Assembly (NCBI RefSeq): GCF_003122385.1
Contig: NZ_CP029255.1
Location: 2,790,001 to 2,854,000 of the forward strand
Source of the DNA: Flavobacterium crocinum
GTDB taxonomy: Bacteria > Bacteroidota > Bacteroidia > Flavobacteriales > Flavobacteriaceae
Length of the DNA stretch: 64,000 bases
Direction: 5' to 3'
Shown: one piece after another, positions 57,526 through 64,000 of the stretch
Layout of the letters: every line of letters begins with the position of its first letter
Position numbering within the stretch: the stretch's first letter is position 1
Made by a program: the position numbers and the translations under genes
Notes under the pieces: generated by a model
Database searches by the model: none
What the model was told of the DNA's origin: nothing
The model's input: the letters and a program-made list of their open reading frames with translations, nothing else

Positions 57526-60500
57526 ATGGAACAACAAATACCATATATTCCTAAAAATAAAGTAAGAATTGTCACTGCAGCTTCACTTTTCGACGGACAT
57601 GATGCCGCCATCAATATTATGCGCCGTATTATCCAGTCAACAGGAGTTGAGGTTATTCATCTTGGTCACGACAGAAGTGTTGAAGAAGTGGTCAATACCG
57701 CCATTCAGGAAGATGCCAATGCTATTGCGATGACTTCTTATCAGGGCGGTCATAATGAATACTTTAAATATATGTATGATTTGCTTCACGAAAAAGGAGC
57801 GGGACATATTAAAATCTTCGGAGGTGGAGGTGGTGTAATTCTGCCAAGCGAAATCGAAGAATTGCACGAATATGGTATTACAAGAATTTATTCTCCGGAT
57901 GATGGCCGTTCTCTTGGTTTACAAGGAATGATTAATGATTTGGTGCAACGTGCCGATTTTCCTATCGGAGATAAATTAAACGGAGAAATCGATCATATCG
58001 AAAATAAAATTCCTACCGCAATTGCGCGTTTGATTTCGGCAGCAGAAAATTTCCCTGAAATTGCAAAACCTGTTTTTGATAAAATCCACGAAAGCAATTC
58101 CGATTCTAAAATTCCGGTTTTAGGAATTACAGGAACGGGTGGAGCAGGAAAATCATCTTTGGTGGATGAATTGGTTCGTCGTTTTTTAATTGATTTCCCG
58201 GAAAAAACAATCGGATTAATTTCTGTCGATCCTTCGAAAAGAAAAACGGGAGGAGCGCTTTTAGGAGACAGAATCCGAATGAATGCTATTAATAATCCTC
58301 GTGTGTATATGCGTTCGCTGGCAACACGTCAGTCGAATTTGGCTTTGTCTAAATATGTAGCCGAAGCGATTCAGGTTTTAAAAGCAGCAAAATACGATTT
58401 GATTATTCTGGAAACTTCAGGAATTGGTCAGTCTGATACGGAGATTATGGATCATTCTGATGTATCCTTATATGTAATGACACCAGAATTTGGAGCGGCA
58501 ACACAATTGGAAAAAATTGACATGCTTGATTTTGCCGATTTAGTAGCTTTAAATAAATTCGATAAACGCGGCGCTTTAGACGCGTTACGTGATGTAAAAA
58601 AACAATATCAAAGAAACCATAATCTTTGGGATAAAAGTCCAGACGAAATGCCAGTTTTTGGAACAATTGCTTCGCAGTTTAACGATCCGGGAATGAACAC
58701 GCTTTACAAAGCGATTATGGATAAAGTAGTTGAAAAAACGGCTTCAGATTTGAAATCGACTTTTGAAATCACAAAAGAAATGAGCGAGAAAATCTTCGTG
58801 ATTCCGCCACACAGAACGCGTTATTTATCTGAAATTGCAGAGAATAACAGATCTTATGATGAAATAGCACTTTCACAACAAAAGGTAGCTCAGAAATTAT
58901 ACGGAATTTTCAAAACTATCGAATCGGTTTCTGGAAAAGTGCCTCAAATCAATAAAGCTGGAATTGACGATTCAACTGTTTTACCAAGTGGAATTCAAGA
59001 GCACGACGAAAACAGAATCTTTTTAAATCTTTTACTGAATCAGTTTGATAAAGTAAAAATGGATTTAGATCCGTACAATTGGGAAATTATTCTGAATTGG
59101 GATGAAAAAGTAGCGAAATACAAAAATCCGGTTTACTCGTTTAAAGTTCGTGATAAAGAAATCAAGATTGCAACGCATTCTGAAAGCCTATCACATTTAC
59201 AGATTCCGAAAATTGCTTTACCAAAATATGAAGGTTGGGGCGATATCTTGCGTTGGAATTTACAGGAAAATGTTCCGGGAGAATTTCCTTTTGCTTCAGG
59301 ACTGTATCCTTTTAAACGTGAAGGCGAAGATCCGTCAAGAATGTTTGCAGGCGAGGGCGGACCAGAAAGAACTAACAAACGTTTTCATTATGTAAGTGCG
59401 GGAATGCCTGCAAAACGTCTTTCAACAGCTTTTGACAGTGTAACTTTATATGGAAACGATCCAGATTTACGTCCGGATATTTACGGAAAAATCGGAAATG
59501 CGGGAGTTTCAATCTGCTGTTTAGATGATGCCAAAAAACTATATTCAGGTTTCGATTTGGTTCATGCCTTGACTTCGGTAAGTATGACCATTAATGGGCC
59601 TGCGCCAATGTTGTTAGGTTTCTTTATGAATGCGGCAATCGATCAGCAATGTGAGATTTACATCAAAGCAAATGATTTAGAAAAAGAAGTTGAAGCGAAA
59701 ATCAACAAATTATACAAAGAAAAAGGAATCGAAAGACCAAGATACCAAGGCGATTTGCCAGACGGAAACAACGGTTTAGGATTAATGCTTTTAGGAGTTA
59801 CAGGCGATGAGGTTTTACCTTTAATAGTTTATAATGAAATAAAAGCCAAAACATTATCGCAAGTTCGTGGAACGGTTCAGGCTGATATTTTAAAAGAAGA
59901 TCAGGCGCAGAATACTTGTATTTTCTCAACCGAATTTGCGTTGCGTTTAATGGGCGACGTTCAGGAATATTTTATTGCTAAAAACGTTCGTAATTTCTAT
60001 TCGGTTTCGATTTCAGGATATCATATTGCCGAGGCGGGCGCAAACCCAATTACACAATTGGCCTTTACGCTTTCAAATGGTTTCACTTACGTGGAATATT
60101 ATTTGAGCCGCGGAATGAACATCAACGATTTTGGTCCAAATTTATCGTTCTTCTTCTCAAACGGAGTAGATCCGGAATATTCAGTAATTGGTCGTGTGGC
60201 GCGTAAAATTTGGGCAAAAGCCATGAAAAACAAATATGGAGCCAACGAAAGAGCACAAATGCTGAAATATCATATTCAGACTTCTGGGCGTTCGTTACAC
60301 GCGCAGGAAATTGATTTCAATGATATCAGAACGACATTACAAGCTTTGTATGCGATTTATGACAACTGTAATTCATTGCACACCAATGCTTACGACGAAG
60401 CGATTACAACGCCAACAGAAGAATCAGTGCGTAGAGCAATGGCCATTCAGCTGATTATTAATAAAGAATTAGGATTAGCCAAAAACGAAAATCCAATTCA

Positions 60501-60966
60501 AGGTTCCTTCATTATCGAAGAATTAACTGATTTGGTAGAAGCTGCGGTTCTTCAAGAATTCGACAGAATTACAGAAAGAGGAGGAGTTTTAGGTGCAATG
60601 GAAACGATGTACCAGCGTTCTAAAATTCAGGAAGAAAGTTTGTATTACGAAACCTTAAAACACAACGGTGATTTCCCAATTGTGGGTGTAAATACTTTTC
60701 TAAGTTCAAAAGGTTCGCCAACGGTAATTCCGGCTGAGGTTATTCGTGCCACAGAAGAAGAAAAACAATATCAAATTACGATGTTGGATAACTTGCATAA
60801 TTTCCACGAAGCAAAAGTAAACGAGCATTTAAATACGTTACAGCAAGCCGCTATTAAAAACGAAAACTTATTCGACCATTTAATGGAAGCTACAAAGGTT
60901 TGTTCTTTAGGGCAGATTACTTCGGCTTTGTTTGAGGTTGGTGGGCAGTATAGAAGGAATATGTAA
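57526..60966 (+). CDS. icmF: Fused B12-dependent acyl-CoA mutase with G-protein chaperone (IcmF-like)
   Basis: One 1146-residue chain holds three units. The cobalamin-binding domain is at the N-terminus ([14 protein letters not shown], with the cobalt-ligating His25, and [13 protein letters not shown]). The MeaB/ArgK-type GTPase follows from about 190 ([45 protein letters not shown]). The mutase TIM barrel runs from about 590 to the end ([33 protein letters not shown], then [22 protein letters not shown]). This order defines IcmF, which interconverts isobutyryl- and butyryl-CoA and protects itself with its own GTPase. Whether this one prefers that substrate or methylmalonyl-CoA cannot be judged by eye. 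Terminator at 61018. Confidence 0.93.
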   Translation: MEQQIPYIPKNKVRIVTAASLFDGHDAAINIMRRIIQSTGVEVIHLGHDRSVEEVVNTAIQEDANAIAMTSYQGGHNEYFKYMYDLLHEKGAGHIKIFGGGGGVILPSEIEELHEYGITRIYSPDDGRSLGLQGMINDLVQRADFPIGDKLNGEIDHIENKIPTAIARLISAAENFPEIAKPVFDKIHESNSDSKIPVLGITGTGGAGKSSLVDELVRRFLIDFPEKTIGLISVDPSKRKTGGALLGDRIRMNAINNPRVYMRSLATRQSNLALSKYVAEAIQVLKAAKYDLIILETSGIGQSDTEIMDHSDVSLYVMTPEFGAATQLEKIDMLDFADLVALNKFDKRGALDALRDVKKQYQRNHNLWDKSPDEMPVFGTIASQFNDPGMNTLYKAIMDKVVEKTASDLKSTFEITKEMSEKIFVIPPHRTRYLSEIAENNRSYDEIALSQQKVAQKLYGIFKTIESVSGKVPQINKAGIDDSTVLPSGIQEHDENRIFLNLLLNQFDKVKMDLDPYNWEIILNWDEKVAKYKNPVYSFKVRDKEIKIATHSESLSHLQIPKIALPKYEGWGDILRWNLQENVPGEFPFASGLYPFKREGEDPSRMFAGEGGPERTNKRFHYVSAGMPAKRLSTAFDSVTLYGNDPDLRPDIYGKIGNAGVSICCLDDAKKLYSGFDLVHALTSVSMTINGPAPMLLGFFMNAAIDQQCEIYIKANDLEKEVEAKINKLYKEKGIERPRYQGDLPDGNNGLGLMLLGVTGDEVLPLIVYNEIKAKTLSQVRGTVQADILKEDQAQNTCIFSTEFALRLMGDVQEYFIAKNVRNFYSVSISGYHIAEAGANPITQLAFTLSNGFTYVEYYLSRGMNINDFGPNLSFFFSNGVDPEYSVIGRVARKIWAKAMKNKYGANERAQMLKYHIQTSGRSLHAQEIDFNDIRTTLQALYAIYDNCNSLHTNAYDEAITTPTEESVRRAMAIQLIINKELGLAKNENPIQGSFIIEELTDLVEAAVLQEFDRITERGGVLGAMETMYQRSKIQEESLYYETLKHNGDFPIVGVNTFLSSKGSPTVIPAEVIRATEEEKQYQITMLDNLHNFHEAKVNEHLNTLQQAAIKNENLFDHLMEATKVCSLGQITSALFEVGGQYRRNM

Positions 60967-61017
60967 AGTGATACATTTTTGAATGTCCTAAATTATCGGA
61001 CGTTTAATCAATATGGA

Positions 61018-61043
61018 AGCCTCTCGGAAATGAGAGGTTTTTT
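61018..61043 (+). terminator. Terminator of the mutase gene
   Basis: CCTCTC / GAGAGG with a short loop and six T, 60 bases after the stop codon. Confidence 0.82.
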
Positions 61044-61046
61044 CAT

Positions 61047-61303
61047 ATAATATGTCTTTCAGTTTAAGGACCTTCTAAAAAGGCCAAAGGCCTAAAAGCA
61101 TTTTAGCATTGGGCAAAGCCCAATGTCTATCACAGGTTTTGATAAGAAAGCCCTGAAAGGGCGTAAGCCATTACATAACGAGTATAGCTATCGCCCTTTC
61201 AGGGCTTCGAGTTGCATTGAGTTTTATGTAATAGGGGAGCGGGGTGTTCTCTAATAGGGCGTTGCCCTATTTTGGAGCTGGTAGCCTTTCAGGCTTTTTT
61301 ATG
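61047..61303. repeat. 257-bp direct repeat, left copy
   Basis: It starts ATAATATGTCTTTCA and ends AGCCTTTCAGGCTTTTTTAT. It contains five hairpins: AGGCC-AAA-GGCCT, GCATTGGGCAAAGCCCAATG, AAGCCCTGAAAGGGC with GCCCTTTCAGGGCTT further on, AATAGGGCGTTGCCCTATT and AGCCTTTCAGGCT. The right copy is at 63151-63408. Stem-preserving changes (GGGCAAAGCCC against GGGCTTTGCCC) occur between copies. Confidence 0.88.
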
Positions 61304-61370
61304 CGAGATTTTTTAGCACTAGACCTTTCGTTCGCTCGTGCTAGGAAATAACAAAAATTCTATTATCAAA

Positions 61371-61450
61371 TATAGCCCGTGGTTTCAACCACGGGTACAC
61401 AATCCAGATAGGACAATATCACGTTCCCGTGGTTGAAACCACGGGCTATG
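61371..61450. repeat. Paired CCCGTGGTT hairpins
   Basis: ATAGCCCGTGGTTTCAACCA and its inverse (61425-61448) are each a small hairpin (GTGGTTTCAACCAC) and together form a larger inverted repeat of about 80 bp. The inner word resembles CAGTGGTTTCAACCACTG of the 39-kb cluster. Confidence 0.7.
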
Positions 61451-61472
61451 TGTATACCGTTTGGAAAAAAAA

Positions 61473-61787
61473 TCACTCAAAAATCTCCCCAACATAACCC
61501 AAAAACTCCATTTCATCCATAGGAAACAAATGCAAAACCGTTTCTAAAATAAGAGAAACATTAATAGCAGAACTATTATCTTTCTTAGAAAAGTTATGCA
61601 TGTCATTGTCAAGGGCGAGAATACATAATTTTAATAAATCGGTAATAAGACAGCCGAGTTCTAAATAATTGACCACTTTAAATTGTGCAGTATAAGAATT
61701 GCCTTCATTGGTTGGTTGTAGCGTTGTAAAATACTGGGTGGTTAATTTTTGCAATTTTTTTAAAGTTTCGGTTTCGTTGGCTTTCAT
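61473..61787 (-). CDS. Acidic helical protein paired with XRE regulator (copy B), 104 aa
   Basis: This is a paralogue of the 32050-32385 product: YFTTLQP for YFTKLKP, ITDLLKLCILAL for VSDLLKASIILI, and INVSLILETVLHLFPMDEMEFL for INVMTLLEIALQLLPEEEMELL. It is soluble and has no signal. It again stands head-to-head with an XRE-family regulator (61996-62409), although that regulator is of a different subtype. The family is unknown. The gene lies inside the island bounded by the two 257-bp repeats. Confidence 0.82.
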   Translation of the reverse strand: MKANETETLKKLQKLTTQYFTTLQPTNEGNSYTAQFKVVNYLELGCLITDLLKLCILALDNDMHNFSKKDNSSAINVSLILETVLHLFPMDEMEFLGYVGEIFE

Positions 61788-61983
61788 GATAATGTGTTTC
61801 TAGTTAGTATTTTGTTTTTTACTTCACAATTTGGCTTTTATAAAATTATTATACGAAAAATTGTACTTTTGTTTGGTTGGACGAAGAAAGAAATAGAATT
61901 TCACTGTACCAAATCATTTTTATCTGTATCGTACGGCAAAAAAATCTGTTTTTTACATTTTACGAATTTTGACACTTTATTAT

Positions 61984-61991
61984 TATCTTTG
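61984..61991 (+). promoter_or_regulatory. -7 element of the right-hand XRE gene
   Basis: TATCTTTG is an exact TAnnTTTG, and only 4 bases separate it from the ATG at 61996. The transcript would begin at or next to the start codon, i.e. be leaderless. Confidence 0.6.
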
Positions 61992-61995
61992 AATT

Positions 61996-62409
61996 ATGAG
62001 CACACTAACAAAACCAAATCATATTGGGCGAAAAATAAGCCGTATTCGCGAACTTCGTGATATGAAACAGGAAGCTTTGGCACAGGCTTTAGGAACAAAC
62101 CAGCAGGCGATTTCGGCTATGGAAAACAGCGAAACTATTGATGATGAAAAATTGGTTGAGGTGGCAAAAGCACTTGGTGTAACGGTTGAAGCGATTAAGA
62201 ATTTTTCAGACGAAGCGGCAATTAATTATTTCAATAGTTTTAATGAAGCGGTTCATAATAGTCATTTTGGAAATAATAATCATTGTACTTTCAATCCATT
62301 GGATAAATTAATGGAAACTGTGGAAGAAAATAAAAAGCTTTACGAGCGTTTGCTTCAGTCGGAAAAAGATAAAATCGAATATTTGGAAAAATTGCTAAAG
62401 GAAAAATAG
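61996..62409 (+). CDS. XRE-family regulator with C-terminal coiled coil, 137 aa
   Basis: The helix-turn-helix is complete near the N-terminus: HIGRKISRIRELRDMKQEALAQALGTNQQAISAMENSE (about 8-45), then ALGVTVEAIKNFSDE. A linker with an Asn/His-rich stretch (NSHFGNNNHC) leads to a coiled coil LMETVEENKKLYERLLQSEKDKIEYLEKLLKEK for dimerisation. The start cannot be moved downstream without cutting the domain, which makes the very short spacing to the promoter real. It is divergent from the acidic protein gene at 61473-61787 and is closed by its own terminator. Confidence 0.92.
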   Translation: MSTLTKPNHIGRKISRIRELRDMKQEALAQALGTNQQAISAMENSETIDDEKLVEVAKALGVTVEAIKNFSDEAAINYFNSFNEAVHNSHFGNNNHCTFNPLDKLMETVEENKKLYERLLQSEKDKIEYLEKLLKEK

Positions 62410-62426
62410 TAGTTTTACAGAAATAT

Positions 62427-62450
62427 AAAGCATCCACTACGGATGCTTTT
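62427..62450 (+). terminator. Terminator of the XRE gene
   Basis: AAAGCATCC / GGATGCTTTT with a 5-base loop; it separates the XRE gene from the gene at 62477. Confidence 0.82.
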
Positions 62451-62476
62451 CTCATTTAAAGAAAAACAGCTAACGG

Positions 62477-63094
62477 TTGAAAATAGTATTAGAAAATAAA
62501 GGAATAAAAACAGATCTTTTTTATATACCACCTTTTACTTTGTATGAAGGGGAAATAATTGTTTTGTATTTGCACAACGGAAAACATTTATACGATACGG
62601 AGATTTTTCTCAGAGATATTTTTTGTGGCAAGATTAAACATGAAAATGTGACTTTGTATAGAAAAATGACTTTTGTTGAGGACTTTAAAAGATCTTACTT
62701 TAGGGATACTTTTTTTCCTTTAACAGTAAAAAGATACCTTAAGAAAAACGCAAATCGTAAGAGTCCATTGTATAAAAAAATATTTGAAGATAAGTGGAAA
62801 TGGATAACGCCCGAAACAAAATTAGAGAAAATTCCAGGAACGCCTAAAAAGCTTTTAACTTTATATGCAGCTCTTTCAAAAACGAAAGATATTGTATTTG
62901 ACCTGGGAGCTTTGGATGATGAAGGTTATGAGTATTCTTTTAAAGCAATAGAAGGAATTTTAAAACAAGATGGAGGTTCGGCAATTTTACCGCATTGCTT
63001 TGATAATATGGAAGAATGTGCACCTAAAATTATAACTTTAGAATGGAATACAGGTCATCCTCCACCGGAAAATGAATTTCATTTTAATTTTTAA
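62477..63094 (+). CDS. ABC-ATPase-like protein with lost Walker A, 205 aa
   Basis: The whole chain aligns in outline with an ABC transporter ATPase. FTLYEGEIIVLYLHNGKHLYDTEIF occupies the place of GEI-x-x-L-GPNGAGKST, IPGTPKKLLTLYAALSKTKDIVFDLGALDDEG that of the signature-plus-Walker B region, and SAILPHCFDNMEE that of the H-loop. The P-loop Lys and Gly are gone and LSGG reads IPGT, so ATP hydrolysis is unlikely. The start is a TTG at 62477; no ATG gives a better N-terminus. No transporter partner is adjacent. It may be a regulator or a decayed copy that is still kept intact. Confidence 0.65.
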   Translation: MKIVLENKGIKTDLFYIPPFTLYEGEIIVLYLHNGKHLYDTEIFLRDIFCGKIKHENVTLYRKMTFVEDFKRSYFRDTFFPLTVKRYLKKNANRKSPLYKKIFEDKWKWITPETKLEKIPGTPKKLLTLYAALSKTKDIVFDLGALDDEGYEYSFKAIEGILKQDGGSAILPHCFDNMEECAPKIITLEWNTGHPPPENEFHFNF

Positions 63095-63112
63095 ATGTAA
63101 AAGTAGTTAATC

Positions 63113-63150
63113 CACGAATGAGACGCTTGAGTCAGCAAAATGAAACAAGT
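63113..63150. repeat. Repeat remnant abutting the right 257-bp repeat
   Basis: CACGAATGAGACGCTTGAG with an AAAATGAAA tail parallels the stretch at 32901-32946 next to the TIR-STAND gene. Confidence 0.4.
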
Positions 63151-63408
63151 ATAATATGTCTTTCAATTTAAGAATCTTCCAAAAGGCCAAAGGCCTAAAA
63201 GCATTTTAGCATTGGGCTTTGCCCAATGTCTGTAATAAGCCTCAATAGGAAAGCCCTGAAAGGGCGTAAGCAATTAGATAACGAGAATGGCTATCACCCT
63301 TTCAGGGCTTCGAGTTGTGATGGGTTTTGTGTACTAGGGTGTTTGGGGTGTTCTCTAATAGGGCGTTGCCCTATTTTGGAGCTGTTAGCCTTTCAGGCTT
63401 TTTTTATG
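63151..63408. repeat. 257-bp direct repeat, right copy
   Basis: It is in the same orientation as 61047-61303, with the same five hairpins; differences are mostly in loops or compensated in stems. A 109-codon frame across it is not a gene. The spacer 63409-63452 shows nothing. Confidence 0.88.
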
Positions 63409-63452
63409 AGGGCTTTTAAGAATCTAAACCTCTTAATAAATTTTATAAAAAA

Positions 63453-63485
63453 AAAAGCAGTTCTCCTGGTAAAAGAACTGCTTTT
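63453..63485. terminator. Terminator at the right end
   Basis: AAAAGCAGTTCT / AGAACTGCTTTT, a 12-bp perfect stem. It is placed 29 bases beyond the stop codon of the - strand gene at 63514. Confidence 0.88.
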
Positions 63486-63513
63486 TGACTTTTTCTTTGG
63501 GGACAAAAAAGGC

Positions 63514-63900
63514 TTAGCGACGGAAAGATGGACTGTGGTTAACAGTTTCTTCTAACTTCACTGCCTTTACTTTTTTTGCAGCAACTTTAATTTCGTGTTT
63601 CGAAACTTTGTCGTTTGCTTTTACTTCCAGAACATAAGTTCCGGCAGGAAAACTTTCTAAACTAATCGTTTTAGAAACTTCCAACTTGTTTGCTGCAGAC
63701 TCTCCAGCATAAAGTAAATTGTGATTCTCATCATAGATAGAGAAAGATGAATTCTCAACAGTGTCTAAAGTAAAGCTCATTACTTTTCCGTTTCCTGTTT
63801 TAATGTTTAGAATAAAATCACCTTTTCCATCAATGGCATAGGTAAAAACAGTCGCTAAAAAAAAGGCAGCAACTAAACCGGCTTTGGTAAATTTTGTCAT
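63514..63900 (-). CDS. Secreted beta-sandwich protein (DUF3244/secretion-domain-like), 128 aa
   Basis: A signal peptide (MTKFTKAGLVAAFFLATVFTYA) precedes a single Ig-like domain: GDFILNIKTGNGKVMSFTLDTVENSSFSIYDENHNLLYAGE, SLESFPAGTYVLEVKANDKVSKHEIKV. The S-F-P-A-G-T-Y-x-L-E-V turn is typical of DUF3244 and type IX secretion C-terminal-like sandwiches. The protein then ends in a Lys- and Arg-rich tail, so the domain is the entire mature protein. Role unknown. The 60 bases at the right edge of the window lie upstream of it. Confidence 0.8.
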   Translation of the reverse strand: MTKFTKAGLVAAFFLATVFTYAIDGKGDFILNIKTGNGKVMSFTLDTVENSSFSIYDENHNLLYAGESAANKLEVSKTISLESFPAGTYVLEVKANDKVSKHEIKVAAKKVKAVKLEETVNHSPSFRR

Positions 63901-64000
63901 GTTTTTTTTAAATGTTAATTACTAAATGTGGAACGAGCAAAACTACAAATAGAAATTCAATTTTTAGCAATAAAAAGCCGTTTTCAAACACTTAAGTTGC

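Noticed and set aside
63226..63555. 109-codon + strand frame
   Set aside because: It lies across the right 257-bp hairpin repeat and overlaps a well-supported - strand secreted protein gene.
1..64000. tRNA and rRNA genes
   Set aside because: Looked for by cloverleaf-like and conserved 16S/23S words; none recognised by eye, so none reported.

Overview
The window looks like chromosome of a Flavobacterium-type member of the Bacteroidota. It is AT-rich. Start codons mostly lack a Shine-Dalgarno sequence, and many genes carry the phylum's TTG-N19-TAnnTTTG promoter. The gene content fits: TonB-dependent receptors with an N-terminal carboxypeptidase-like domain, many SC-type lipoproteins, DUF1573, DUF5723, DUF4197, and a fused B12 mutase/GTPase of the IcmF type. 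I see no rRNA, tRNA, intact transposase or CRISPR array.

Bases 1-9,400 hold envelope and housekeeping genes: the end of an OmpA-domain protein, a lipoprotein, a DUF1573 protein, valS with a hairpin-rich leader, an overlapping pair of secreted proteins and an APC permease. Bases 9,500-19,100 form an iron or metal acquisition locus. It has three TonB-dependent receptors, a PepSY membrane protein and a DUF4198 protein, and four of the promoters share a Fur-like palindrome. An MFS transporter, two DUF6265 lipoprotein paralogues separated by six tandem 86/87-bp repeats, and a type IA topoisomerase follow, to 25,000. Bases 25,200-37,800 are accessory: small hypothetical genes, a divergent XRE/acidic-protein pair, a frameshifted gene, and at 32,954-37,445 a probable two-gene anti-phage locus. 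That locus encodes a membrane protein with a potassium-channel-like pore whose selectivity filter is altered, followed by a 1279-residue TIR-like/STAND NTPase with a large helical C-terminus.

prfA restores the core genome at 37,856. After a 0.9-kb repeat cluster and a DUF5723 protein, bases 41,960-48,600 carry a stress cluster (holin-like, YtxH, Lmo0937-type, outer-membrane barrel, DUF4142, CHASE3 kinase plus response regulator, AraC regulator, CsbD, Dps). pyrF, a metal-receptor-like binding protein, three near-identical putative small RNA genes, catalase, purU, DUF4197, an L,D-transpeptidase and the IcmF-like mutase follow. The right end (61,000-63,500) is a second accessory island bounded by two 257-bp direct repeats. 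It holds a second XRE/acidic-protein divergent pair and an ABC-ATPase-like protein that has lost its Walker A lysine.

The most promising undescribed elements are the channel-like/TIR-STAND pair, the twice-occurring divergent regulator module, the eroded ABC ATPase, the triplicated small RNA, and several families of intergenic palindromes. Functions are read from sequence motifs recognised by eye; no database search was possible.
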